A DNA stretch of 64,000 nt from Rapana venosa (Eukaryota; Mollusca; Gastropoda; Neogastropoda; Muricidae), in NCBI GenBank assembly GCA_028751875.1, contig CM054134.1:69350526-69414525 (forward strand), read 5' to 3'. Under the pieces are notes generated by a model. It was not told the origin of the DNA, did no database searches, and saw nothing but the letters and a program-made list of their open reading frames with translations. Below, piece after piece: positions 11,601-23,060 of the stretch. The translations under genes and the position numbers were made by a program. The stretch's first letter is position 1. Each line of letters opens with the position of its first letter.

Positions 11601-11965
11601 TCACAATGACTGTGTTATAATTTCAGAAGCACTGAAAATTGGACTTCGAAAAGTGCCCAAACTAATGGTAGATAGATCTATAAATAGTATAATCCAATTT
11701 ATTGCAGACTCAGAGCCTTCATAAACATATGAATGATATGCATCGTGTTTTATGGTTCAATGCTGTGTCCAGTGACATGTCTTCGAAGAATGTAATCTGT
11801 CATAATTATTGAATTTGAATACTGTTACTCAGCAATAAGTCATACTTACTTTTAGCAGCATATGCCATTTGTAGATCTATAGATCTTTGAAATCTTGTAA
11901 GTACTACACAGTGAAAATGTAGAAATCTTTGCACACTGCTCATGATCTTTGGTGTGAATATTCAG

Positions 11966-12295
11966 GGGCAGGGTGGCTATGGACAGCCTCCGCGCCAAGC
12001 CGCACCAGGCTATGGACAGCAAGCATACGGTCAACCACAACAGCAGTATGGTCAGCCTGCACAGCAGTATGGTCAGCCTGCACAGCAGTATGGTCAGCAG
12101 CCATACGGACAGCCAGGTTACGGACAGCAGCAGCCGCCGGCGGGGCAGTATGGCGCCCCTGGCTACCAGCAACCCCCAGGTGGAGCCCCGGGTTATGGAC
12201 AGCCCGGGTACGGCGGTGCCCCACCCCAGGGTGGAGGGTACGGAGGTCAAGCCCCTCCTCCTGGTGTCAGTCCTGACTTGTGGGGCTGGTTTCAG
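11966..12295 (+). CDS. PEF1: PEF1 exon 2: Gly/Tyr/Gln/Pro-rich N-terminal domain
   Basis: The exon is 330 bp (110 codons, phase 0 at both ends), after TATTCAG and before GTCGGT. It encodes residues 10-119, made of GYGQ, AYGQP and QYGQPAQ repeats and then a Gly/Pro-rich stretch, ending SPDLWGWFQ. That last part begins the helix of the first EF-hand and matches YSWFQ of vertebrate peflin. The low-complexity N-terminus is typical of peflin and separates it from ALG-2, whose N-terminus is short. At the DNA level the QYGQPAQ part is a 21-bp direct repeat (about 12046-12100), so copy number may vary. The donor GTCGGT is slightly weak. Confidence 0.95.
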
Positions 12296-12327
12296 GTCGG
12301 TGATTGATTTTGTCTGTGTGTGTGTGT

Positions 12328-12350
12328 TGGGGGGGGGGGGGGGGGGGGGG
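12328..12350 (+). repeat. Poly(G) tract in PEF1 intron 2
   Basis: A GT repeat runs into about 20 consecutive G residues. Confidence 0.85.
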
Positions 12351-12784
12351 GTGCTGAGGTTTGCTGTTGTTTGTTTTTGTTGGTGTTGTTGTTAGCTCAT
12401 CAGTGATGTAAACTTGGTTTTTATTCATATGAAAAGTTTAAGGCAACTTTTTGACTTGATATGAACATTTTGTTTTTGGGTTATTTATCAATTATTATTA
12501 TTATTATTATTATTATTATTTTTAGCAAACCTGCATGTAACTCAGGTTTTTGTTTATAAATCATTAATAACTGTTTACTACGGTTTTTCATATATTCATG
12601 AATTCCTGGATTTACAGTTGTTTAGAATTATTGAGTATTCAAATAACTGTTGATGTTATTGTTATTGATTAAGGCATATAAACTGTAATTTACTGATTGT
12701 TACAATGCTAGCCTCCAGTGTCTAATCTTTTGTCATTGGTAAAAGTTTTGTTGATTGCAGGAAGCAGCTGAAATACTGCAATGC

Positions 12785-12856
12785 GTGCACACACACACAC
12801 ACACACACTCACTCATGCATGCTTGCACACACACTCACAAAACACACACACATATA

Positions 12857-12940
<84 letters not shown>
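12785..12940 (+). repeat. (CA)n microsatellite in PEF1 intron 2
   Basis: A near-perfect AC tract of about 75 bases (12860-12935) is preceded by imperfect CA repeats. Confidence 0.95.
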
Positions 12941-12954
12941 AGAATGACAGATAT

Positions 12955-13308
<354 letters not shown>

Positions 13309-13627
13309 TAAGAGTTATCAAGATTTATAGTTTTTTCCACTATATTTTAGTGAATATTTCTTTTCTAGGCAGTGCCCTCATGTGTGATGAAAGTTAGATA
13401 TATGAAAAGAAACATCTCTATTTCCCTATCACACAACACTTTGTCCCTCAACTGATGGACAATGAGCGCATACAAAATCAACCCCTCTCCAGAAAAAAAA
13501 CCCAAAATTCTGATGGATATGCAGTAGACATGTAACACTTTAGAGGTCAGAGTTAGTTAGATTGCTTTTAGCATTCAGTTTTCAGTCAGGACTATACATA
13601 TTGCTTACACCTGAGAGGAAGTCTGGG

Positions 13628-13628
<1 letters not shown>

Positions 13629-13704
<76 letters not shown>

Positions 13705-13735
13705 CACACACACATGCATACATGCACACACATGC
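13629..13735 (+). repeat. (CA)n microsatellite in PEF1 intron 3
   Basis: About 74 bases of AC repeat are followed by imperfect ACACATGC units. Confidence 0.95.
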
Positions 13736-14239
13736 GTGCCCTGAACCATAGGGCTGGGATGGTCAGGGCAGAACAGATCCCAAACAGATCATCAGTCACC
13801 CTAGACATATGTTGTTAAGTGGCTGGATTGTCATGTTCAATCTGACCGTTTGAAATACATCATGCTGTATCTCAAACAGCCAGCTGGCATCCTCCAGCCA
13901 ATCAACATTCAGCTTGAAGCTTTGGTCATGTTGAGCATGCGAGTGTGTGTGCCTTGTGAATGTGAATGGGGCCCTGGGGCAGACAGTGACATTTTACATT
14001 GTACACCTTTCACATATTTCAAACATTTGTGTCGCTGTTGGTCCTTTTCACACTGACAGGTTGGAGCAAAACAGGTTTGAATGGTCAGTCTGAACTGAAA
14101 GGTTGAAAAGGAGAGTGTGCGGTGGGCTTTATGCATCTGAACACATGCTCATAAGTCCTACACATACTTATTTCCCTCAAGATAAGATCATGTTGTGACA
14201 TTGCTACCATCATATTTAAAAAAAATTTTTTTGGGACAG

Positions 14240-14314
14240 GAATGGAACTATTGACGTTACTGAGTTTGCTGCCCTGTGGAAATACATTCAAGACTGGAAA
14301 GGCTGCTTTGACAG
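14240..14314 (+). CDS. PEF1: PEF1 exon 4: EF-hand 2
   Basis: The 75-bp exon between GGGACAG and GTAAAG encodes the end of R162 and residues to the split R187. The EF2 loop D159-x-D161-x-N163-x-T165-x-D167 ending in E170 is intact. It is followed by FAALWKYIQDWKGCFD, the peflin linker helix. Confidence 0.97.
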
Positions 14315-14828
14315 GTAAAGTAGCCGTTTTTGTTGTTGTTGTTGTTTTAAACAAAGATGTGCTGTTATGGATTTGCTTTATTTTTAAGTTTTCGTCTTTT
14401 GTTTGTTTGATGTTAGTACCCATGGCAGTGATTTGTTTGACTGCATAAACTATCTGCCCCGATTCAGGAGCTTAGGAAGAGGGAATGTAGAAGTACAGTT
14501 AGTGTGAAGGTAACCATATATATATATGTGATCTGTGTGTGTGTGTGTTCACATGGATGGTGGCTTGTGTATAAACATTTGCTTAGTCTTATTGTCATTG
14601 GGATGTTTGTTCTTTATTTTTTGCTTTCGTTTTAAAATATTTTTTCTTTTGATTGTAAACAAAATCTGAATAAAGAATTTGATATAGAATAATATTTATC
14701 AGTGGTTGAAAATGCCCATTTTTTTTCTGCATAAATACATTATCCATAAATCTTTTGGACTGTGTCCTGTTTCAAAATAATTGAAAATAAATTTAATTGT
14801 GCCATTCAGTTCTATACATTTTGATGGG

Positions 14829-14990
14829 TTAACCTTTTCCCTATGGGTAACCCGCTATAGGGGTAACCAGGTATCTGCTAACCCTTCCCTCTGTATCACC
14901 CACTATTGGGTTACCGTAGCATACAAATGTACACAGTGTATGTGTACTGGGAAAGAGGGGTTCTCTCCCTTAACGTATGGTTAGTGTTAA
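14829..14990 (+). mobile_element. 162-bp TTAA-flanked MITE, copy 2 (PEF1 intron 4)
   Basis: It starts TTAACCTTTTCCCTATGGG and ends GTATGGTTAGTGTTAA. Length and interior (CTGCTAACCCTTCCCTCTG, GTACTGGGAAAG) match copies at 6842-7003 and 16167-16327. Its right end lies about 145 bp upstream of exon 5. Confidence 0.7.
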
Positions 14991-15133
14991 GGTATCTAAG
15001 AATTCATTTTCAGTTCCTTTTACAGATGAATTATGTCTCACAAGCTTTTATCTGTTTGTTGCTTTTTCTTCTGATTAATTTTCTGTCTGTTTTTGTCTTT
15101 TTATTGTTTTTTAATGTATGAATTTGTTTACAG

Positions 15134-15208
15134 ATTTGATGCAGACCGATCTGGAAATATTGATGGAAATGAGCTAGGCACAGCTTTCCGGACATTTGGG
15201 TACAACTT
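15134..15208 (+). CDS. PEF1: PEF1 exon 5: EF-hand 3
   Basis: The 75-bp exon between GTTTACAG and GTAAGT contains the canonical EF3 loop D189-A-D191-R-S193-G-N195-I-D197-G-N-E200, then LGTAFRTFGYN and a split Leu212 codon. The length equals exon 4. Confidence 0.97.
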
Positions 15209-15320
15209 GTAAGTAGCCCCACCATCCATCTATTCCCCCTCCCCTTCCCCCCCCCCCACCCCCTCCCAGCTCAGGAAATGATGGAAGGAAGCAGTATGAC
15301 ACATAAAATGGCATGTATGT

Positions 15321-15465
15321 GGGCAGGTGGATCAGTGGTCTAAAGGTAACGCTCCTGTCAAGAAAGCAGAAAGTCCGGGTCAGAAGTGTGCGGTGGTTCG
15401 AATCCCGTTTGGACCTGAAACTTTTTCCCCCATCCATTAGATCATGAGTGGTGGTCTGGGCGCTA

Positions 15466-15499
<34 letters not shown>

Positions 15500-15745
15500 G
15501 TGTTACACATGATTATTTAGCGCACATAAAAGAACCCACGGCAACAAGAGAGTTGTCCCTGGCAAAATTCTGTAGAAAAAAACCACTCTGATAGGGAAAC
15601 AAATACAGTTGCAGACAGGAAAAAGAAAAAAAACCCAGTGGCGCTGCTCTTGTGGCGACGCGCTCTCCCTGGGGAGAGCAGCCCAAATTTCACGCAGAGA
15701 AATCTGCAGTGACTTAAAAGTGGTATAAATAAATAAATAAAATAA
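15321..15745 (+). repeat. tRNA-derived SINE, family D (full length)
   Basis: A head with box A (GGATCAGTGGTCTAAAGG) and box B (GGTTCGAATCCCG) is followed by ATCATGAGTGGTGGTCTGGG, GGATGAGACGATAAACCGAG, AAAGAACCCACGGCAACAAG and GTGGCGACGCGCTCTCC, ending in (AAAT)n. Other copies are at 16345, 18155, 40970 and 50062. Confidence 0.85.
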
Positions 15746-16166
15746 ATGTATGGAGAAGGGGGGGGGGGGGTAGTCAGAGGAGGGAGGCACACAGAGAGAT
15801 TGATTTCCAATGAAGTGAAACAATTTTCTTCAAAACTTCATGAAGACATTGTAATCCTGCTGTAGTTGCATGGTTAAAAAAAAAAAAGGCTGTATACATT
15901 CAACTCCCACCCCCCACCCCTCAAAAAAATCCCCAAACAAAATCCAACAAAAAACCCAGTAACCAAACCCTGCCCCCAAATTTGGTATGTACGTTTGTTT
16001 TGAATGGATGTGTAGGTTTGATGGCAGTCACAGAAGCTGAAAGCCTGAGTATGCAGATGTCTAGAAATCTACATTAGTAATAATCGTCACTCGGAAGAAA
16101 AAACTTCAAAGGAGAGCTGAAGGGTAGAATCGCTAGAATGTCTTCAGAAAACGCCCTCCTTTCTAC

Positions 16167-16327
16167 TTAACCTTTTCCCTACAGGTAACCCACTATAGGG
16201 TAACCAACCATCTACTAACCCTTCCCTCCGTATCAGCCACTACTGGGTTACAAATGAGAAGGGTATAAATATGCGCACGTGTACTGGGAAAGAAGGGTTC
16301 TCTCCCTTAACGTAGGGATAATATTAA
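16167..16327 (+). mobile_element. 161-bp TTAA-flanked MITE, copy 3
   Basis: It starts TTAACCTTTTCCCTACAGG and ends CGTAGGGATAATATTAA. This copy shows the inverted TCCCTA termini best. It lies in PEF1 intron 5. Confidence 0.72.
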
Positions 16328-16344
16328 CTTTAATAATAATAATA

Positions 16345-16653
16345 ATAATAATGTATGGAATTTATATAGCGCTGAATCTTATAAAGCAACAAATCAAAGC
16401 GCTAAGATTTCATTTCATACCACTTTAAGTCACGGCAGATTTCTCTCCGTGAAATTCGAGCTGCTCTCCCCGTGGAGAGCAGGAGAGCGCGTCGCCACAA
16501 GAGCAGCGCCACCATTTTTTTTCCTTTTTTTTCTGTCTGCAACTGCATTTGTTTCCATATCAGAGTGGCTTTTTTCTAAGAATTTTGCCAGGGACAACTC
16601 TCTTGTTGCCGTGGGTTCTTTTACGTGCGCTAAATAATTACGTGTAACACACG

Positions 16654-16684
<31 letters not shown>

Positions 16685-16697
16685 TAGCGCCCAGAGT
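16345..16697 (-). repeat. SINE family D, 5'-truncated, next to an (AAT)n/TTTATATAGCGC repeat
   Basis: Family D body reads on the minus strand from about 16697 to 16425, lacking its tRNA head. Positions 16333-16412 hold (AAT)n plus ATGGAATTTATATAGCGCTG, a separate dispersed module also seen at 22645 and 54970. Confidence 0.75.
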
Positions 16698-17574
16698 TTT
16701 CAAGTGTTTCAGCCCTTATCAGGATGATCAGACTGTTTCTAGATCATAATATTGTCTCTTTAAAAATGTCTTTTATCTCTCTTTTTTTTGTTTTTTGTTT
16801 TGGAGGGAGGAGGGGAGGGAGGTGTTGTTAAGTGTTTATTAGGACTGGTTGAAAAAGTCCTTCCCTTTGTACTTATTGTATTACCTTCTGAATATATAAT
16901 TTAATTTATTCATTCATTTATTCATTCATTCATTTATTCATTCATATTCTGTTTTTCTTTCTACTGCTGCCTTTTCCCCCATCCATATTGGAAATTAGAT
17001 CTGTGCCTTTGAATGCTTCAAAATAAGGTAAACCATTATTTGTCCTTTTTATAAAATAAAAAAAATCGACTTCTGTACACAAATTGAAAAAAGCATACAC
17101 ACTTATGATAAAAAAAAGTTTATTATCTACTTTTTAAATCTATGAATAGTGTTTCCATGAGTGCATCTGATTATTTTTGAGATTGTTCAAATTATATCAC
17201 AGAAAACAGAAAAAAGGAAAATTTTGTAAACATTTAGATATGTACATAACTTAGAAGGCATATAACTTAATAACTTGATCCACTGAGCAAAAATTAATGA
17301 CTAGATTTCACGGTAAAGGAATGTTACATGGGTGTTGAAAATGAAGTCATATATTGGTCTACACACTGCTTGAAAGGAGAGAAATTGTCATAGAACTGGA
17401 TATTGTCTGACTTTCTGTTTATTAGTCTATAGGATTTAAGGTTGATTGGAAGCAAATGTTGTTTGCAAAAATATTTGCCTAAAAGTCTTAAGTAGTTTCC
17501 CTTGCATTGAACCTCGCTCATTGTTTTTAGCTTTGACGCATTGTTTTTTATTTTATTTATGTATTCTTTTATAT

Positions 17575-17900
17575 CGTGGATAATGGAATAAGCACTTATG
17601 TGCTATTTTACATCCAGTCCCCGTGTGTATGTGGTTTTGTAAATTCTGTCATCTGTTCCCACCGGCACATGATGGCCTACTCTTGTGAAAAACGGAACAG
17701 GATTTAACATGTGCGCAAGATGTTCTCTGTGTGTTCGCACACGGGGCCTCGATTTTTAGTCTCATCCGAAGGACTTTGTGGAGAGTGGAGTCGGCATTGA
17801 TGTTAACTCCAGGGGAAAATATCCCCCTTGAACGGGAATCGAACCCGGGTTGTCAGATTGCGAGCGCAATGTTCTAACCACTAGGCTATCCCGTCCCCCC
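17575..17900 (-). repeat. tRNA-derived SINE, family B (full length)
   Basis: On the minus strand, ACGGGATAGCCTAGTGGTT and GGTTCGATTCCCG (boxes A and B) are followed by the family B body and the tail ATTCCATTATCC. Confidence 0.85.
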
Positions 17901-18154
17901 TGAGGTGACAGTGTGTTTGGAACTACAGCTTCAGCACAACGGCAATGAGTTAATTAATTACACGTTACAGGGACACTTAGCAGGTAAAGCATTCCTCATA
18001 AAGTTCACCGTTGTTCCTTCTTGACCAGATTCAGCTGCATTTTTTACAATATGCGTAGATCTGCACTTCCGCTAGTATCCAGTTAGACTTCTTACATTTC
18101 AGTGTCCAAGTGGTTGTCTTACAACATCCATCTACATTTCTTGTTGTTGTATTG

Positions 18155-18545
18155 TACTGCATTGTACACCACTTTCCATCACGGCAGATTTCTCTGCTTG
18201 AAATTCAGGCTGCCATCCCTGCCAGGGAGAGCGCATCGCCACAAGAGCAGTAGTCCCCCCCTTTTTTTTTCTTTTCCAGTCTGCGTATATCCCTATCAGA
18301 GTTCCTTTTTTTTTTTTTTTAAACAGAATTTTGCCAGGGACAACTCTTTGTTGCTGTAGGTTCTATTTCATGCACATAATTTGTGTTGGGCTCAGGACTT
18401 TGGTTTATCATCTTGTCCAAAAGAATAGCATCCAGGTTAAGGTCTAGTGGAAGGGGGAAAAGGTTGAGCTCAAACCAGAATAGAACCCTCGCTTCTCACT
18501 TTTTAGGCAAGTGCATTAGCTCTAGATGGCCGATTCACCAAAGGA
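18155..18545 (-). repeat. SINE family D inserted at the edge of the 44-bp satellite
   Basis: Family D landmarks (GTTCTATTTCATGCAC, GCCAGGGACAACTC, CACAAGAGCAG) occur in reverse order. A lone satellite monomer (about 18073-18098) lies to its left and the array begins immediately to its right, so the SINE seems to have split the array edge. Confidence 0.65.
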
Positions 18546-19408
18546 ATATCCAGCTAGACCTTTTACAGTATCCAACAAGACTTCTTACAATATCCAGCTA
18601 GACCTTTTACAGTATCCAACAAGACTTCTTACAATATCCAGCTAGACCTTTTACAGTATCCAACACAACTTCTTACAATATCCAGATAGACCTTTTACAG
18701 TATCCAACAAGACTTCTTCCAATATCCAGATAGACTTTTTACAGTATCCAACAAGACTTCTTCCAATATCCAGCTAGACCTTTTACAGTATCCAACAAGA
18801 CTTCTTACAATATCCAGCTAGACCTTTTACAGTATCCAACAAGACTTCTTACAATATCCAGCTAGACCTTTTACAGTATCCAACAAGACTTCTTACAATA
18901 TCCAGCTAGACCTTTTACAGTATCCAACACGACACGACTTCTTACAATATCCAGATAGACCTTTTACAGTATCCAACAAGACTTCTTCCAATATCCAGAT
19001 AGACTTTTTACAGTATCCAACAAGACTTCTTACAATATCCAGCTAGACCTTTTACAGTTTCCAACAAGACTTCTTACAATATCCAGCTAGGCCTTTTACA
19101 GTATCCAACAAGACTTCTTACAGTATCCAGCTAGACCTTTTACAGTATCCAACAAGACTTCTTCCAATATCCAGCTAGACCTTTTACAGTATCCAACAAG
19201 ACTTCTTACAATATCCAGCTAGACCTTTTACAGTATCCAACAAGACTTCTTACAATATCCAGCTAGACCTTTTACAGTATCTAACAAGACTTCTTACAGT
19301 ATCCAGATAGACTTTTTACAGTATCCAAGAAGAATTCTTACAGTATCCAGATGGACTTTTTACAGTATCCAAGAAGAATTCTTACAATATCCAGCTAGAC
19401 CTTTTACA
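18546..19408 (+). repeat. Satellite array with 44-bp dimeric unit in PEF1 intron 5
   Basis: The unit is ATCCAGCTAGACCTTTTACAGT followed by ATCCAACAAGACTTCTTACAAT. The two 22-bp halves are themselves similar (ATCCAnnnAGACnTnnTACAnT), so this is a two-monomer higher-order repeat of about 19-20 dimers with a few substitutions and one ACACG insertion near 18928. Confidence 0.95.
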
Positions 19409-19637
19409 GTGGTCCTTCGGATGAGACTATGAACCGAGGCCCCATGTGCAAACGCATGCAGTACAACTTGCGCACACGTTAAATCCTGTCCCACTTTTTG
19501 TACGAGTAGGCCATTGTGTGCTGGTAGGAACAGATGACAGAATTTAAAAATACATGCGGGGACTGGATATAAAAACGCACATGTGCTTATTCCATTATCC
19601 TGGATATAAAAGAATAAAATAAAATAAAACAAAACAG
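19409..19637 (+). repeat. Headless SINE family B inserted within the satellite array
   Basis: It begins GGTCCTTCGGATGAGACTATG and ends in (AAAAT)n. Satellite units resume at once (19638-19700). ACAGT occurs at both borders and may be the target duplication. Confidence 0.8.
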
Positions 19638-19700
19638 TATCCAAGAAGAATTCTTACAATATCCAGCTAGACTTTTTACAGTATCCAGCAAGACTTCTTA
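19638..19700 (+). repeat. Satellite array, resumed after SINE
   Basis: It contains about one and a half 44-bp units (CAGTATCCAAGAAGAATTC, ATATCCAGCTAGAC). Confidence 0.85.
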
Positions 19701-19704
19701 CTCT

Positions 19705-20062
19705 GTGGGATGGAATAGTCTGGTGATTAGAGTGATGTGCTCATGATCTGCTGACCCGGGTTCGAATCTTGCTCAAGAGGATTTTTCCTCTGGAGTTAAG
19801 ATCAGTACAGACTCCACTCCCCGTAAAGTCCTTCGAATGAAGACTATAAACCAAGGTCCCATGTGCAAATGCATGCAGAACATCTTACGCACACATTAAA
19901 ACCCGTTCTGCTTTTCGGAAGAGTAGACCATTGTGTGCCGGTGGGAACAGATGACAACATTTACAAAACTGCATACACATGGGGACAGGATGTAAAAAAG
20001 CCATGTGAGTGCTTATTCCATTATCCTCAAAATAGAAGAATAAATAAATAAATCTTTTAAAA
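19705..20062 (+). repeat. tRNA-derived SINE, family B (full length)
   Basis: A head with GTCTGGTGATTAGAGTG and GGGTTCGAATCTTG is followed by the full family B body and tail CAAAATAGAAGAATAAATAAAT. It ends 36 bp before PEF1 exon 6. Confidence 0.88.
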
Positions 20063-20098
20063 CCTCTGCTTCTGACGATATCTGTTTTTTGGGCGTAG

Positions 20099-20267
20099 GT
20101 CCCCACAGTTCTGCCAGCTGGTGGTGCGGATGTTTGACCGTCAGAACACGAGGAGTATGAAGTTCGATGATTTCATCCAGGCTTCCGTGATGCTCAAGAC
20201 CTTAACTGACAAGTTCCGCTCCAAGGACGCCCAGCAGAAAGGAGTCATCCAGATCAGTTATGAAGAG
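20099..20267 (+). CDS. PEF1: PEF1 exon 6: degenerate EF-hands 4 and 5
   Basis: After GGCGTAG, 169 bp encode the end of Leu212 through Glu268, ending at GTGGGG. SPQFCQLVVRMFDRQNTRSM holds EF4, whose loop lacks several acidic ligands. DKFRSKDAQQKGVIQISYEE is EF5, also non-canonical. EF5 is the dimerisation hand in penta-EF-hand proteins, and both hands are equally degenerate in vertebrate peflin. The exon ends in phase 0, so either terminal exon joins in frame. Confidence 0.97.
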
Positions 20268-21199
20268 GTGGGGGGTTACTCTCTGTGTGTTGTGTGTGTG
20301 TGCGTGTGCGTGCGTGCGCTTGTGCGCATACTTTGCACTTATCCTTCTCTTCACGCTTCCTCTATCTGACTAAACTTTATTTTTACTATTAAAGTAAATT
20401 ATATGCTTTCATGACTTTGTTGTGATATAACTGATAGTGTCTGCTCCTAATGCAAGGGATGTAGAATAAAAGTACACTTGTACCAGTGACTTGTCATTTT
20501 TCTTTAATATGTGTGCATTCCTAGAGCAGCAGAAAGAATTTGTTAGAAATGATGTTTTATTCACCATCTGTATCAAACTAGAATTTAGCTGTGATGGTGT
20601 TTTCATTGCCTTTGGGAACTTTTGGGTTATCAGTTAATGCTTTTGCCATACAACACTTAGTAAACTAAGTCTTCATATCAAAATTCTGTAGCTAGTCTCA
20701 GGGTTTACAAAAGTTTATATTTTAATTGTGTCCAAAAGAGCTATGTTCTGGTAAACATATCGTCATAAAACTATTTTCATGAAATTTGTTAAATTTTAAT
20801 TGTGTCCAAAAGAACTTTGTTCTGGTGGAAATGTTATCATAAAAGTAATTCCATGAAATTGAAAGAAGTAAGTAAACAGTCTCCTGACTTTGCCAGTTTT
20901 AAATAAATGTAAATATGGTCTCTTTGTTCAGTTAACCTCAGTTCAGTTTTCTCCACGAAGATGTCACTGCTTGTGAAACTGCAGTCTGTTGTTGAGTTAA
21001 GCTGTGTTAGACTCTGTTCAATCAGGCTGAATCAAACAGTGAAACTTCTCAAGTTACCTCATTTGTGATCTTATTTGATAATTGTTTGTGGGTTTGGGTT
21101 TTTTTCCTTATTGGCTGTGTGATTTTGTCATTTTCTTTATTGAAGGAGGGAGATTAGCAATGTATGTATGTGTGGTGTGTGTGTACATGTGTATATATA

Positions 21200-21203
21200 A
21201 AAT

Positions 21204-21242
<39 letters not shown>

Positions 21243-21262
21243 ACCACACACACACACACAGA
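21200..21262 (+). repeat. Long poly(C) tract plus (CA)n in PEF1 intron 6
   Basis: About 38 consecutive C residues are followed by CACA repeats. Confidence 0.95.
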
Positions 21263-21574
21263 GTTTGTAATGATATATTTTGTGTGTGCGAGAATGAGGG
21301 GATTAGTTGATTCTATGTGAAGATTTTTATTTCCATCCAATCCACAGACATTTTGTGTTTGTTTGGGTTTTTTAAAAATCATTCTTTCATCCTATTGCAT
21401 TTCCCGGTGCAGTTTTATGGTTGGAGAAAAATAACCCAACAAATAGAATGATGGAATACAATAAACAGACCATATACAGGAACACCAGAACATTCACACT
21501 TCTAGTTGTTTGCACCTGTGAACAAATTCTTCTGGCATTTTCACAAAACCAAATAGATAAAACCCAGATGGGGT

Positions 21575-22035
21575 GGGGTGGGGGGTTAGCTTAGTGGTTA
21601 GAACTTTGAGCTCATGATCTGATGGTGCAGGTTTGACACCACCCCCACCCCCTCCCCCCTGCAGTGCCCATTTGAGGGGATTTTTTCCACTTAGTTAACA
21701 CATCAGTACTGAATTCATTCCCCAGACATCCTTTGGATGAGACTATAAACTGAAGTCTCATACATGTACAAAGGCATGCGGAACATCTTGCACATACTTT
21801 AATTGAAACCTGTTCCCTCTTTTAAAAGAGCAGATCATTGGGTTGGAACAGGTAACAAATTTTAGAAAACGCATGCATGCACACTGTTGTTGTGTTTAGA
21901 TATTGTCCCTGAAGATGGAATGCAGTTACCTAAAAGTACTGGGCAAACTGTTGCAGACTTAAAATCTCACCATTGGTGAACCTCAGAACTGTAGTTGTGG
22001 ACCCCTCCACAAACAACAACCCCCCCCTAAAAAAA
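21575..22035 (+). repeat. SINE family B with shared 3' module
   Basis: A diverged head (GGTTAGCTTAGTGGTTAGAAC) leads into the family B body (GGATGAGACTATAAACTGAAG, GGCATGCGGAACATCTTGC). It ends with the shared module (TCTCACCATTGGTGAACCTCAG) and C/A-rich tail. Confidence 0.75.
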
Positions 22036-22767
22036 AAAAAAACCCACCCCAAAATAGACCCCCCCACCCACACACACACACACACTCACAAACAAAAAAC
22101 AAACAAGAAACACAAAAAACCAACCCCAAATCTGTTTTTGATTCAGTCTTAAAGCAAGTGAAAAGGATTTTGTTCTTTTTGTTGTGTTGTTTACAGTTTT
22201 GACTCTAGCCAGGATTGCTGTATCATTCGTGAAATCAATTCTAGTGCCATGTGGATTGTTAGATATCAAATGAAGACCATAGATAAAAGGGAAAACGTTT
22301 GTTCCTAAATAAAGCAGAAAGGCTTTACAGTGTTGCATGGTGGTGAATGCATTTGTCAGGAATGAAAGAGCATTGTTGGTTTTGTTCGTTTAATTGAGTA
22401 AGCAGTATTGTATAACACAAGATATAATTATATCTTTGATGCTGTTATCTATTTTAGTATTTAGGTCTCAGATAGCATGATTGCAAGAAGTGTTGCCATG
22501 ATATATATATTGAAACATTTCATATCACCTTCTTTTCTTGTTCTATCAACTCGGCGTATCTTGATTATCACACTGTTGTAATATCTGTCAACATGGACAT
22601 ATCGTATTACTTTTGATCGATCAGTTAAACACTTCTTAATAATAACAATACATGGAATTTATATAGCGCTATATCTTGTGAGAACTAATTAAAGTGCTTC
22701 TTAATTACATTAAATTCTGACACCAGTTTCTTTTCATTCTTTTTTTTTTTTCTTCTTTCCACTTTAG

Positions 22768-22809
22768 TTTATGGATATGGCTCTGGACTCGACTCTGGCG
22801 AGAATATAG
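22768..22809 (+). CDS. PEF1: PEF1 terminal exon 7a
   Basis: After CCACTTTAG the exon encodes FMDMALDSTLARI and TAG, completing a 281-residue peflin. It corresponds to the vertebrate peflin C-terminus (FVTMTASRML). A donor-like CACAG/GTAATT follows at 22824-22834, 20 bases after the stop, so this could be an internal stop-bearing cassette rather than a true last exon. The first AATAAA downstream (23219) lies inside the hAT-like element. Confidence 0.92.
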   Translation, partial: FMDMALDSTLARI

Positions 22810-23060
22810 AGACATACACAAACCACAGGTAATTGCTTTTTGTTCGCATGTGCCCCTTCTTTTGGTGAAGATGTATTTGGGGTCTATGTGATTCTGAACC
22901 CTTGTGCTTAACAATCTTAGCTCAGCTATGCTTTGGGAGAAAGGAAAAAAAGAAAGCGATATGTTTGGGTTTTTTGTTTGTTTTTTGTTTTGTTTTATTC
23001 ACTCAAATGGAGCTCTACATATCAAAGTGAGTTAAGTGTGTACGTAAATCATCTGATCTA

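Noticed and set aside
11929..12395. Other open frames overlapping PEF1 exon 2, on both strands
   Set aside because: They are shadows of the GQY-rich repeat. Only the frame joining exons 1 and 3 gives peflin.
17820..17895. tRNA-like sequences with good box A and box B (also 19715, 31985, 48560, 55350, 55480)
   Set aside because: They are heads of SINEs. Each is followed by a SINE body and tail and does not fold as a complete tRNA by eye.
18546..19700. CRISPR-like repeat array
   Set aside because: The repeats are directly tandem without unique spacers, in an intron of an animal gene.
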